64,000 bases of DNA from Uloborus plumipes (taxonomy: Eukaryota; Arthropoda; Arachnida; Araneae; Uloboridae): assembly GCA_038373865.1 (NCBI GenBank), contig JAXGGA010001586.1, forward strand, positions 1 to 64,000, read 5' to 3'. The translations under genes and the position numbers were made by a program. This document shows, in pieces, positions 1 through 10,882 of this stretch. The notes beneath the pieces are model-generated. The model saw only the letters and a list, made by a program, of their open reading frames with translations. It ran no database searches and was not told where the DNA came from. Each line of letters begins with the position of its first letter. The stretch's first letter is position 1.

Positions 1-88
1 TACGCTTTTACAGTTTTAAACTGAACTATCTGCTTTCAGTATTATTATTCTGTAAAAACAACAATTTATTTTTTTGAAGTGTGTCATT
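1..88 (-). repeat. HPA hairpin-array element, truncated end
   Basis: Terminal part of the window's dominant repeat, cut by the window edge. It shows an ACAGTTTTAAACTG module followed by a CTGTAAAAACAACA terminal motif, matching the right end of minus-oriented copies elsewhere. Non-coding. Confidence 0.7.
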
Positions 89-708
89 AGTATTATTCAC
101 ATCACTTTGTTTATATTGCCATAAGTTCGTCGATGTTGTCGTCCTCATAATTTGAGAAAAATAACACCAGTATGATAATCCTTCTCAACTTTTTTTCCTT
201 ATTTAAATAAATGTCACGGTGAGAAATAACATATAAAATGAATAGAAAAGCGAAATCTGCGGGAATATATATGCTAAATAATGGATGTTTGGCGTATCGA
301 TTGGGAGAACTTCTACTTTTTATTACGAAATCCAGTCCTTTTTTAAAAATTGGGTCAAGTTCGGCTCTTAGTATCATACCGAAGATAGCAGTGTAGAGGG
401 TGGAAAAAAACCACTCGTAAATATACAAACCGACGCTTTTTTATTCACTTAAAACCAAGATTTTTTTAATATTTAGGTCACACAACGCGAACTGCATTCG
501 AGATAAGAGATTAAACGAAAATATTGCGACATGTCTCCGATAATTCTCTCCCGATAGTTTCGATTAAAAAATCTTTATCAATAAAAGCAAATTCAACATT
601 CAATCTGCCCCGCAATCCTACAACAAATAAAAAACTATTGAACAAATAGAAGCAGTAATAAATAAAGCTGCGTCAAAACTCAAAAAGATTTCTTTGCAGT
701 TACATATA
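89..708. other. A+T-rich sequence without a recognisable gene
   Basis: The minus-strand reading frame here is short and low-complexity, with no motif I recognise. I see no repeat family member in this stretch. Confidence 0.5.
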
Positions 709-775
709 CAGTCAACTCTAGATAACTCGAATATTTTGTTATCTCGGAGTTTCAATCGAGTCCCAAACATTTGTG
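709..775 (+). mobile_element. Solo Tigger/pogo-like left end
   Basis: After a TA dinucleotide the sequence runs CAGTCAACTCTAGATAACTCGAA and then TTATCTCGG, which is the style of pogo/Tigger terminal repeats (CAGTNNANNCTNNATAAC). No matching right end is found nearby; the HPA copy starting at 835 may have replaced or displaced it. Assignment is by terminal sequence only. Confidence 0.4.
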
Positions 776-834
776 AAGGCACTGGGAACTTACAGAACAA
801 CCAATAATAACTCGAAAATTTTAGTCGGTCTCTA

Positions 835-1562
835 CACCGCAAAAAACGAACTGTTGTTTTTACCGTTTAATACTGGCAGCCGAGGTTCCAATTTCAAACT
901 GTAAAATGCACGATAATAAACTGTAAAACTGGCGATTTTATTGTTTCTTACTGTAAAGTTAGCAATTGCCGTTAGTTTATTACCTAAAATTTAGCTGTAT
1001 TATACAGTAAAAAAAAAAAATAATGATACTGGCAGCAGAGGGTCTTGTTGCAAACTATAAAGTGCAGGGTAATATACTGTTAAATTAGCAATTTTACAGT
1101 TTATTACTGGGGCATTTCACGGTATTTGTGATATAGGGGTGTCCGTAACAAAACTTTTTAAAAGTTAAAATTTTTATATATATTGAAAAAGTACATTCTG
1201 GACTCTTGAGTATATGAATATCATATTGTCTTCATTATTCACTTTATATTATGTTTGTAATTGCACTCAGAACATTGAAAATGCAATTTTAACTGTTACG
1301 GACTCTGCATTGAATTTTTCTTTAAATCTGATGAAATAATATTCCTATACTTTAGAATGTACTTTTTCCATGTATATAAAACTTTTAAACTTTTAAAAAG
1401 TTTTGTTACGGACACCCCGATGTCACAAATACCGTGAAGTGCCCCTAAAGTAAAATGAGCAACCTTATAGTTTAGTACTGTATAAAATTAGCAATTTTTA
1501 GTTTTTCCTGCAGTAAAATTAACTGTATTATACTGTAAAAACAACATTCGTTGTTTACAGTG
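835..1562 (+). repeat. HPA hairpin-array element, interrupted
   Basis: Starts with CACCGCAAAAAACGAACTG and a GTTGTTTTTAC motif, and ends with AACAACATTCG and TTTACAGTG, so the two ends are inverted relatives. In between are repeated CTGTAAAA / TTTTACAG palindromic modules, each able to fold into a short hairpin, and the landmark GGCAGC..GAGGTTCCAATTT. A palindromic MITE (1109-1445) splits the copy. No coding capacity. Target duplication is not clear; TA or TACAC-like flanks are seen in better copies. Confidence 0.75.
1109..1445. mobile_element. Palindromic MITE inside HPA
   Basis: About 55-base inverted terminal repeats: left begins GGGGCATTTCACGGTATTTG and contains GGGTGTCCGTAACAAAACTT; right is the reverse complement ending at GTGAAGTGCCCC. 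The interior (about 1165-1390) is A+T-rich and non-coding. It interrupts the HPA unit between TTTATTACT and AAAGTAAAATGAGC. Superfamily is not assigned because the target duplication is ambiguous. Confidence 0.75.
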
Positions 1563-2031
1563 CATGATGTGGTTCCTTTGGTGCTTCGACATTTCCAAAC
1601 TTAGTTCTCAAAAATTGGGGGAATAGTTTCGAATCAACTTATTGGAATGACACGTGACTAAAAGTCGCGTTTCGTGGTCGTCTGCAGCTTCCCATGTTTT
1701 TCCGCGCGTGGATGACCCACTGCCACACATCAGACGATCCTTGATGAATCAAAACGTTAACAAATTGGAACGCGGTAGTACACTTCGATCACTCTTTTCG
1801 AACAACTTTCGATACTGAAGACACAAGAATGCTCTTGCGACACCAAACCAGATCGAACCAGCTATACACGAGCAAACGATTTACCGAGATTCGAACAAAA
1901 ATTCCTCATTTCGAAACCAACCCCTACGGCGGGATCTCTGAAAGAAGATGTTGTAGTTTGGAGCTACAAAGTAAAGTAACGAAGAATTTATTCTCAAACT
2001 GTAAATAAAATAAAGAAAATACACTGTAAAA
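1563..2031. other. Unique sequence, no gene seen
   Basis: Moderately G+C-rich between 1640 and 1900, with one TGACCCACTG motif near 1713 that recurs in other unique islands of the window. No coding signature recognised. Confidence 0.4.
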
Positions 2032-2937
2032 AATAGATATTATTTTTGCAGTACAATATAGCAGGGGTGCAGAAAATGTTTTCCCATCCAACATTTCCCC
2101 CAATCCGTGCGAAAATTTCCCCAAAATTTAACAATATAAAAAATTAATTTCGCATCACTGGATGAAGTACTACAGTAGACGTACCACAGTAAAATATATT
2201 TCAATTAATTACTATTTGTTTCTCCATAAGCTAAGTTATATCAGGGTTCCCACGGGCCCTCAAAAGCCCCTATAAAGGCCATATTTTGAAGTATTGCTTA
2301 TAAGGGCCAACCTGAAGGCCATATTCAGTTGTCAAAAGCCCTAAAAAGTAATCAAAGGCCTTTTTTTTTTTTTTTTTGGTCATTCCTTGTCAAATGAACA
2401 ATACAAATTCTCAACTAGACTTTCTCAAATTACATAACATCAGGTTACATAATTTATTTTAAAAAGAAGAAATAATTATAATTTGGAAAAGAGATTTCCC
2501 GATTTACTTTTTATTTTTCGTAAAAAAAATTCCCCAAAAGACCAAAATTTCCCCCGATCTAGGATCGCCGGATCGGACATATTCTGTACCCCTGCAATAT
2601 AGCTGGTTTTGTAGTAGCAAACTGTAAACATTGCTAACTTTACAGCAATAAACTAAAATTGCTGCTTTCAGTAATAAACTGTAAAATTACTCATTTTACA
2701 GTTTATTACCCTGCATTTTAGTTTAAAACTGCAAGCTCTGCTACCAGTGCCGGTATTATACTGTTGTTTTACAGCATAATACAGCAAATTTTGCGGTAAT
2801 AAACTGTAAAATTGCTGCTTTACAGTAATAAACTGTAAAATTATAATATTTACAGTTTATAACTGTGCATTTTACAGTTTCAAACGGGAACCTCTGCTGC
2901 CTGTATTATACAGTAAAAACCGTTCATTTTTTGCAGT
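2032..2937 (-). repeat. HPA hairpin-array element with hAT insertion
   Basis: Minus-oriented copy: CACTGTAAAAAATAG at the left and TTCATTTTTTGCAGTAT at the right, with CTGTAAAA modules and the CCTCTGCTGCC landmark. A hAT-like element (2062-2594) lies within about 30 bases of the left end and is flanked by a perfect 8-base duplication of HPA sequence, so the HPA copy is older. Confidence 0.75.
2062..2594. mobile_element. hAT-like non-autonomous element, perfect 8-bp TSD
   Basis: Terminal repeats CAGGGGTGCAGAA (left) and TTCTGTACCCCTG (right) are flanked on both sides by CAATATAG (2054-2061 and 2595-2602). An 8-base target duplication with CAGGG termini is diagnostic of hAT transposons. The interior has no transposase frame. 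At about 2243 a second hAT-style start (CAGGGTTCCCACGGGCC) appears without its partner end, so another fragment may be embedded. Confidence 0.88.
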
Positions 2938-3164
2938 ATACTCATTCTTATGTATATTAAAAGCGCAGAAAGTAACCGTAGTAGTTCAACAGGTCTGTTT
3001 CTTTCTTTGGTTTCAGAGCTACCAAAAAAAGAAGGATAATGCTGCCAGTTAACAAGGAAGACATTTGTCAGGTTCAGTCCGCATACAAAACACTTTTTCA
3101 CATTTTATTTACACAAAATCACGCAAACATGCATAAAAACGGAAAAGGATGATTTAAGTTCTCT

Positions 3165-3214
<50 letters not shown>

Positions 3215-3880
3215 GATTCATAGACAGGGGTCAATTTAGAAAGAAATTAGGTACGTTAGCGGACCCTTCACAAAATTATGACCCCCCCCCCCCACACACA
3301 CACACACACAAAAAAAAAATAAATAAATAAATGCTAATTTCTTGATTATTATTTTTTTAAGTGTTTATTTTTTACATATATTCTTAAATTATCGTAGTAT
3401 ATTTTAAAAATAGTTTTTGGAAAAGTATGTGTGTTTGGTCATAAGTTGGGTTTTAGTTTTTGATAAAATTGATTTTTACAAAATCATGTATTATAGTGTT
3501 CACAAATTCCGACAATTTTACACAAAATTTAGAAATCGGGACCCTGGCGAAAAATCTTGGATTGACCTTTAAAAGCGAAAACATTTAAACGTATTCAATG
3601 TGGTAATGCACAAATTTCAAGCATAAAAATATCGTTCAAGTGGTGAGAATGATTTAACCTCAACCCCTGTTTTGACCATCAAGAACGTACTTAGTGGAAC
3701 ATCTTCACACATGATATGCACTAAGTAAGACGAAATTTGTAATTTAATTTAAATCAAAAGATTTTTTAAAATTTCATTTTGTTATTTGCACTTATTTTCA
3801 TCAATAATTCCGATTGACTTTCCACGCGGCAACTGCCCTTGACGAAACATCTCCCGGCTGCTAAAAAATTTCATTCAGAT
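2938..3880. other. Simple-sequence-rich intergenic DNA
   Basis: Contains a 44-base poly-T run (3168-3211), a poly-C/CA run around 3281-3309 and A+T-rich filler. No gene or repeat copy recognised. The long T run could also be a place where read length or assembly is unreliable. Confidence 0.5.
3168..3211. repeat. Poly-T tract (44 bases)
   Basis: Uninterrupted thymine run seen directly. It could be the reverse-complement tail of a retroposed copy, but no body with a target duplication is visible beside it. Confidence 0.9.
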
Positions 3881-4250
3881 ACTTTGTTTAGCAATGCGGG
3901 GGAAACAGATGTACACACTCTCTCCCCTGCGACGGAACCGGCGTTTCCCAACTTTCCCTTTTTTCTTCTTTTTCTCTCGAAATCTCCCCCTCCGCACCAA
4001 TCGACTGCGGAACTGTAGTAAAGTAACGATGCTCGGCAAGGACTTCCGCGAGTTGCTTCCTCGCACGTCACGTGACCTAGGTGTCTGGGCTTCCCCTTCC
4101 AAGGTCGTCCTCTCTCGACATTCCGTCTGGAGGGATGGACACAACCCGTTCCTTTCTCCAGGATTCCCCGGCGGGAGAAGTGACAAACGATTTTTTTTCC
4201 CTTCACCGGTATTGAAAAAAAAAAAAAAAAAGGAAAGAAAAGATTGACAC
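3881..4250. other. G+C-richer island with overlapping open frames, no gene recognised
   Basis: Open frames exist on both strands (for example 3894-4247 plus, 3875-4408 minus) because the segment is C+T-rich and stop-poor. The plus-strand frame opens with MRGKQMYTLSPLRRN and runs through phenylalanine- and lysine-rich low-complexity sequence. None matches a domain I know, and no splice-bounded exon structure is evident. I do not call a gene. Confidence 0.35.
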
Positions 4251-4405
4251 AGGACGCAGCAAATCCACGAAAAGTAGTAAACCAATTTCAAGACGATTTT
4301 AACCACGGGAGATTCATGATCGTTAGGAAACAAAACACCAGAGGAGAGGAGGATGGAGATAAAACGAATTTTAACGACACACGACAGCTGACTCGTTAGC
4401 ATAGG

Positions 4406-4637
4406 CAAGGGCGGATCCGGAAAATTTTCGATTGATATTATGACTTACTTTTTGCTATGTTTGCAAATATGGATCACAGAGGTTTCGGACTTGAATTCCG
4501 AAAAATTTCAGTGGAGAACCCAAACTTCCTTCAAATTCATTAAAACTCGTCTGAAATTAAGTTTTTTGAACTTCAATGTTTTAATTTACTGATTGAGGGG
4601 CGATCGCCCCCTCGCCCCTACATTGGACCCACCCCTA
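4406..4637. mobile_element. hAT-like MITE (CAAGGGCGGAT family), decayed
   Basis: Begins CAAGGGCGGATCCGG and ends GGACCCACCCCTA; flanks AGCATAGG and ATCATTGG agree at 6 of 8 bases. The left end matches better copies at 21518 and 61132, and the GGGGCGATCGCCCCC stretch near its right end is shared with the copy at 61132. Confidence 0.55.
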
Positions 4638-4693
4638 ATCATTGGAGATTGCCGACACAAGTTCAATGTCCACATTCACACATCAGCAAAAGT

Positions 4694-4875
4694 CAGGCCC
4701 GTCATTTAGGGGGGTGGGGGTCAATTGCTCCCCCCCCCTCCCCCTGGCTTTGAGAAATCAATGTATTTACACATAAGTGGGCGTGGTTTTCAATGTTTTC
4801 CAATGAAATTGCATTGTGTTTGGACCCTTTGCCCCCCCCCCCCCCCCACTTTAAAAACTTGAAATGACGGCCCTG
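4694..4875 (+). mobile_element. hAT MITE family 1 (CAGGCCCGTCATTT)
   Basis: A 182-base element from CAGGCCCGTCATTTAGGG to AAATGACGGCCCTG, with a poly-G/poly-C pair, the landmark AATCAATGTATTTAC and GTGGGCGTGGTTTT. Flanks GCAAAAGT and AGAATAGT agree at 5 of 8. Family membership is fixed by the copies at 13804 and 18875, which have perfect 8-base duplications. Confidence 0.8.
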
Positions 4876-5870
4876 AGAATAGTGAAGATGAAACCAATTT
4901 TAATGACAGTCGACTCGAGATCATTGTAGACATCAAACGATAAGAGGATGGAAATGAAACCAATCCTTATCGACAATAGCCGATTCCAAAGCTTTAAAAA
5001 CATTCATAGATAATCAAACCGGGAGGATGGAGATGAACCAATTTCAATAGTAGCTAACTCTTGATTTTTAGAGACATTTTAGATAGTAATGAGACTCATT
5101 TTAGCGACAGTCGACTAATGATCGTCGGAGACTACCAACGCAGAAACCGGGAATGATACCAATATTCGCGAGAGTTGAATCATATTCATTGTAGACACTC
5201 GTGAAACATCGAACAAGGAGGATGAAACTAATTTTAATGACAGCCGGCTAGCATTCATTGAAGACAGTCAAGGAGCACTAAACGAAGAGGATGGAGATGA
5301 AACTACTTTGAACGAAAGATAACCCCAGATCGTTAGATACATTCACAAAAGACTAGACCAGGAGATGAAACAAATAATTATCGACGTACGATTATTGTAG
5401 ACATTTACAGAACGTTGAACGAGAAGGATGGAGATGAGACCAATTTTAACTAGAGCGAACTTTGGGTCGTTGAAGACATTCATAGAACACCTAACGAGGA
5501 GCATATTCATTCTAGAAATTCATAGAACATCTAACGAGGAGGATGGATATGAAACCAGTTTCACCGACAGTCGACTCCAGATCGTTGAGAATATTCATAG
5601 AAAATCAAACGAGGAGATGTAGATGAAACCAAATTTAACAACAATCGACTCTATATCGCTTAAGACATTAATAGAGCACCCTATCAGAAGGATGGAGATG
5701 AAACCAATTTTAACTAGAGCGAACTTTAGATCGTTGAAGGCACTCATAGAACACCCACCCCGAGGAGGGTGGATATGAAGCCAATTTAAATGACAGTCGA
5801 CTCCAATTCGTTAAGAATATTCATAGAAAATCAAACTACGAGAACCAGAATGACACCCGTTATCCATCCG

Positions 5871-6898
5871 ATATTATTACAAACCACCCGATAAAGAGAG
5901 CCACGTTAGTAAGTTAGTGGTTAGGTGAAGATAAAGAGCAAAGGTGTCTTACCTCGCGAGCCGCATGGTTCGTGCGGCCCGCCGGCCGCGTCTGGCTCGC
6001 AGTTTAGGGAGACGCGGTTCATTTGTTCTGGAAAGAGGGAAAGAAGGCTTTCACGCTCAAGACACAACATATTTTTCACAGACAAGGGGCGGATCACACC
6101 ATCTTAGCAGAAACATTATTTAAATTGGTAAAAAATAGACTCTATCCTCAATCATTTCTTTGAAAGAAATTGGTTCACATAAGACTTTTCATTTCTTTTC
6201 TTTTTTTATAAAAATAGAGAGATAAACTGAATTTGTAGCTATTATGCACACATTTCATGCTTAAATATTGGAATTTATTTCTATCCACTAATCAACTGCA
6301 CATTTTTTAATTACGAAATAAGTTTTTGTATTCTCTCTTGCACTATATAATTTGTTTTTGTAGCGCCTGACGAATATTATTATTTAAGTTGACTAAGCAG
6401 CTCATAGGGGGGGGTATGCAGAATGAATGAACGCCATTTCCCTAGTGGGAGGCTTCATTTACTGTTTTTATTTTATTTTATTTTATTCATTTGTTGGACG
6501 AATTGATAAATCAAATTGATAAAGAAACTGAATCAGAAAAATCCGTAAATAATTTAAAGGGAGACATTTTTTGGGGTTTTCTTATCTATTGATTTTTTCG
6601 CCTATATACCCTTTGTACATGTTCAACAATGTAAACAAATCATGGGAGGATGTGTTTTTAAAAACAATTATAAAAATGCTTGTTTATTTATACCATATTG
6701 ACGACATGTCAATACGGTCCATTATATGCATGCTAAGATCCCCTCTCCCTCCTGCCGTTGATAACTCTGGCCGCGCCATTGAAAATTTTATAAATTGAAT
6801 TATGACACCAGCGAATAACCACTTCAACAAGTGACGCGGAGGGGGGAGAGGACATTCCGGGCGAGAAAAATTTGGAGGCGAAAGCCGTACGGTAATCA
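5871..6898. other. Intergenic, no gene recognised
   Basis: Holds a short G+C-rich patch around 5955-6005 (CGGCCCGCCGGCCGCG) and otherwise A+T-rich filler. The sequence around 6600-6640 (ACCCTTTGTACATGTTCAACAATGT) resembles segments at 62290 and 63305, so part is a dispersed repeat. Confidence 0.4.
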
Positions 6899-7283
6899 CA
6901 CTGCAAAAAATGAACTGTTGTTTTTACAGTATAACCCCTACAGCCAAGGTTACAATTTAAAACTGTGAAATGCATAATAATAAACTAAAACTCGCAAATT
7001 TTAGTTTCTTACTGTAAAGTTACCAATTTTACAGACTATTGCCGTGAAATTTAGCTGTATTTTACTGTAAAAAAACGGTACAATTTTGGCAGCAGAGGTT
7101 CCAGTTTAAAACTGTAAAATTAGCAATTTTACAGATTTTTTTCTGTAAAGTTAGCAATTTTAGTTTATTGCCGTAGAATTAGAAATTTTACAGTTTATTA
7201 TTGTCAAATTAGCCATTTTTACAGTTTATTACAATAAAATTAGCTGTGTTATACTGTAAAAACACCATTCATATTTTTCAGTG
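6899..7283 (+). repeat. HPA hairpin-array element
   Basis: Full-length-looking short copy: CACTGCAAAAAATGAACTG at the left, CAACATTCATATTTTTCAGTG-type right end with GTG at 7281-7283, CTGTAAAA modules, and the GCAGAGGTTCCAGTTTAAAA landmark. Non-coding. Confidence 0.8.
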
Positions 7284-8303
7284 TAGGCATTAAAACTCAA
7301 TTTGAGAAAGGTGGTGAAAAAATCCCCATCAATGTGAAGAAATAAAAAAATATGTATGTACATTTCAAAAAAAAAAAAAAAAGAGTCAGTTCGGCCATTT
7401 TTGATTCCCAGCTAGATCGTGTTTATTCTCCCGATCGGGATTCTAGCTCAAGGTGAGTGTTGAGAGCGCATGCGCCCTCCGCTACCGTTTCTACCTCTAC
7501 CGCCAGCCAGCATCAGTCATCCATTCCCACAGCTAAATAGGTGACCCAATTTCCTCTCTCTCTCTCTCTCTCCGAAACACCTCGCGAAAAATTCACAGCC
7601 CCCCCCCAAAAGTGAAAAGGAAAACACACTCGGGCTTCTTCGGGGAACGTAAAAATCTCGTGTGTGTTTTCACTTTCGCTTGACCTTGAGCTTGTGCCCC
7701 ACTCGGGCCCAGCAGTACGACAGTGACCCACTGACCCACTGGACGCCGGGTTTGTGGGACCATGACGCAAGGATTGACCCAGAGAAAGAGTGGGCCAAGT
7801 GGAATGGCTAATCAATTCCACTTTCGCTGCTCTCCGGCCAAACTTAGCCTCTGGGAAACGAATAACGTTTTGTTGCAAGGAATACTTTACTTCGCGATTA
7901 GAGGAAAAAAATACACGAACCTGCAATAGAGTTTTGTCTTTTAGTTTATTGAATGGGTTTTTGCTATTTATGGTTGATTCAATGAGTACTTTTCAAACAA
8001 ATTTAGAATTCGAATGAACAACTACGTAGAACTTGACGAAAAATTTAATGAAAAGCAAGCATAAACAACAGTTTTTTTTTTCTTCTTTTTCTTTCTTTTT
8101 TACTGTTTTTATTGCTTTCTCGAAACATCGTGCACATAAAATTGCCCGTTACTGCTCAATGGGACTTTTCTATCCTTTTTCATGTGCAGTAATCTGCTAT
8201 TCAGTGGCGCCCCGAATTAAAATTTTTGAGAATGGGAAAATTATGAATTTGCCGAATGAAGGCCCAATTTTGCCGAAAGATAAAATACAAGCATGCACAC
8301 ATG
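7284..8303. other. Unique G+C-richer island with TGACCCA motifs
   Basis: Between 7400 and 7930 base composition rises; a (CT)n run (7554-7572) and clustered TGACCCACTGACCCACTGG (7724-7742) and TTGACCCAGAG (about 7774) are present. An open frame on the minus strand (7513-7926) shows no recognised domain. The island may be a conserved non-coding segment; this is inference from composition only. Confidence 0.35.
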
Positions 8304-8753
8304 CAGGGGTGTGCCCACAGAGCGGGATTATGGCGCAAGTTGCGCTATCAAAATTTTTTTTTGGGGGGGGGGATTTTTTTAAATTAATATATTTATTCAT
8401 TTAAATTATTTATTAATTTATTTTTTAAATTAAATTATTTTCTGATTTTTTTTAATTTAAATTATTATTTTATTATTTATTTTTTTGTTCATTTATTTTG
8501 TGTGTGTGTGTGCTTGGAATGTCTGGAAAGGAAAAAAGCGATTTCATTCTGCGCATAATTAGTACTTTTAATAAGTTAATATAGAAAAAAATAATAGTTA
8601 TAATTTGAAAACAAAAATAAATAATATTTAAAAAAATGATAAATAATTTTAAAAAATAAATAAAATAAAAAAGTGGGGTGAAAATAAAAAGCGTAAGCGT
8701 AAAATTTGGGGGAGAATTTGCGCCATTGAGCTTGGGGGGGATGGGCACCCCAG
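8304..8753 (+). mobile_element. hAT MITE family 2, perfect 8-bp TSD
   Basis: From CAGGGGTGTGCCCACAGAG to GATGGGCACCCCAG, flanked both sides by CACACATG (8296-8303, 8754-8761). Internal landmarks: ATTATGGCGCAAGTTGCGC, a G-tract, long A/T-only stretch of ATTTATTT type, TTGGAATGTCTGGAAAGG, and TTTGCGCCATTGAGCTTGGG. Same family as 19531-19976 and 49313-49837. Non-autonomous; open frames inside are A/T low complexity. Confidence 0.88.
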
Positions 8754-8856
8754 CACACATGTACATGCATAACGTTTAGTGAGAAAAAACGTTAGGTATC
8801 TTTTACAATTCTAAAAACTAAACAGAACAAATAATCTCAATTGTCAGCAATAGTGT

Positions 8857-9091
8857 CTTCAAATTGCCGAATCGTCAGCAAAATGCACCGAATACGGAAA
8901 TTATTGGGAGGTCGCAGTGACATCCCATCGGGGGCTCCTGCTGCTATTTTTGCCTCAAAAGTTGCAATGTTATCTTCAAATTGCCGAATCGTCAGCAAAG
9001 TGTGACGAATGCGGAAATTATTGGGAGGTCACGGTGACCTCCCGTGACTTCCCATCGGGGAGCTCCTGCTGCTATTTTTGCCTCAAAAGTG
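8857..9091 (+). repeat. 117-bp tandem duplication
   Basis: CTTCAAATTGCCGAATCGTC occurs at 8857 and again at 8974, and the following sequence (ATACGGAAATTATTGGGAGGTC, CCTGCTGCTATTTTTGCCTC) is repeated with the same 117-base offset. The second unit carries an expanded GGTCACGGTGACCTCCC palindrome. The small plus-strand open frame at 8917-9132 is the repeat read through. Confidence 0.85.
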
Positions 9092-9209
9092 GCCATATCA
9101 CTCCACACATATATCAGGGGAACCAACGATAAGAGTTAGGGTGCAGATTGAACCACTGAAAATTTCAGGGATGTTTTCCGGGGGTCTCTTAGAAGAACTA
9201 GAGCTACGA

Positions 9210-9668
9210 CACCGCAAAAAGTGAACTGTTGTTTCTGCAGTATAAATACAGGCAGCCGAGGTTCTAATTTAAAACTGAAAAATGCAAAATAATAAACTGT
9301 AAAGCTAGCAATTTTACTGTTTATTGCCGTAAAATTTTACTGCATTTTACTGTAAAAACAGTAGTATAATACTGAAGGGAAAGGGTTCCAGTTTAAAACT
9401 GTAAAATGCACGGTAATAAGCTGCGAAAATTGGGAATTTTTCAGTTTATTACTGAAAAGTTAGCAATTTTGCAGTTAAGTACTGTAAAAATGAGCAATTT
9501 TAGCTTATTGCTGTAAAATGAGCAATTTTACAGTTTATTACTGTAAAAATCACAAATTTTACAGTTAATTACAGTAAAAATCGCAATTTCAGTTAATTAT
9601 TGTAAAATTAGCAATTTTTAGTTTATTACAATAAAATTAGCTGTATTATACTGTAGGAATTCTTAGTG
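9210..9668 (+). repeat. HPA hairpin-array element
   Basis: Starts CACCGCAAAAAGTGAACTG and ends in a decayed GGAATTCTTAGTG. At least five consecutive modules of the form GCAATTTTACAGTTTATTAC / CTGTAAAA are visible between 9400 and 9640. Confidence 0.8.
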
Positions 9669-10383
9669 TATTTATATATGTCCAAGGAAGAGGCCACACT
9701 GTCGTTGGAGATATGATATTATCCACATTTTAGGATAATTGCAGAAAATTGGACATGTTGGAAACATCCAGGGGAGCCCTTCGTCCTAGAGTGGATTGAT
9801 AACTGCTGGCAGTGATGATGATGTTAGGGTGTGGAAAGGTATTTTCATTAATAGGAAACTCTGCATCGTGCTTCGACAAAGCTGTGGAAAATGTTTCGGC
9901 GCAGAACAAGAGGATAAGCCCGATTCAAGGCCTTCTATCGGAAGAACTATTACTGACGCATGTTTAAAATTTTCGTTTTCAAGGAATTTCTAATCTGGGA
10001 AATTCATTCAAAGGAAGAGAAAAAAAAAAACTTCTGTCTGCATCTCGAGGTCTATCGGGCTGCAGCATACGTCAGTCTTATTGTTTACACGAAATCGTTT
10101 GCTTGTGTGAGTTGCCAAGATTAGAAATAAAACTATTGGCATATTTTCGAAGAACACGCCAAGGTCGAAAATATGAGTTTTCGAATTATTTTTTCTATTT
10201 TTTCCTTGCCGTGTTACTTTTCACAAATACTATCAGGATTTGTCCTTTTCAGAACAAAACCGAAATCGGGACTACATCTGTAAAAGCTAAATGAAAATTG
10301 ACAGCATGCAATTCTGCTCTTTCGAGGCAAAAATTACCTTCGTATTAATGTCAAGTTATCGATTTAGAACAAGATAAGCTATT
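9669..10383. other. Unique sequence, no gene recognised
   Basis: Short open frames (9796-9993, 10103-10294) carry no motif I know. No repeat family member seen. Confidence 0.4.
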
Positions 10384-10882
10384 TAAAAAATGAACGTTGT
10401 TTTTACAGTATAATAGAGCTAATTTTATCGTAATAAACTGTAAAAAGTGCTAATTTTACAGTACCAAACTGCAAAATTGCTCATTTAATAGTACTAAACT
10501 GTAAAATTGCTCATTTAACAGTAATAAACTGTGAAATTACTAATTTAACAGTTTATTACCGTGCATTTTACAGTTTTAAACTGGAAACTCTGCTGCCAAT
10601 ATTTTACTGTTGCTTTACAGAACCAATACAGCTAAATTTTACGGCAATAACTGTAAAACTGCTAACTTTATAGTAAGAAACTAAAATTGCTAGTTTTACA
10701 GTTTATTACCGTGAATTTTAGTTTTAACTGGAACCTCTGCTGTTGTTTTCACAGCACAATACATCTAATTTTGTGGTAATGAACTGTAACATTGCTAATT
10801 TTACAGTTTATTACTGTGCATTTTACAGCTTTAAACTGGAAACTCTGCTGCCGGTCTAAAACTGCAAAAACAAGTTTATTTT
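10384..10882 (-). repeat. HPA hairpin-array element
   Basis: Minus-oriented copy: TGAACGTTGTTTTTACAG at the left and CTGCAAAAACAAG at the right. The landmark GGAAACTCTGCTGCC occurs twice (about 10585 and 10840), marking the two half-units of the full consensus. Confidence 0.8.

Larger units (their letters stand above)
4260..5870. repeat. Degenerate ~76-bp minisatellite
   Basis: The phrase GGATGGAGATGAAACCAATTT, followed by a CGACAGTCGACTCCAGATCG-like half and ending ATTCATAGAAAATCAAACGAGG, recurs at about 4350, 4943, 5023, 5219, 5287, 5427, 5540, 5614, 5692 and 5766, roughly every 70-80 bases with point changes and partial losses. It is interrupted by two hAT-like insertions (4406-4637 and 4694-4875). 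The small open frame at 5428-5622 is only the repeat read in one phase. Confidence 0.75.

Noticed and set aside
3875..4408. 177-codon minus-strand open frame and overlapping frames
   Set aside because: Frames are open on both strands at once, include poly-F/poly-K low complexity and show no domain; explained by pyrimidine-rich composition.
8866..9132. Small protein gene over the tandem duplication
   Set aside because: The frame is just the duplicated 117-base unit read in one phase with no independent support.
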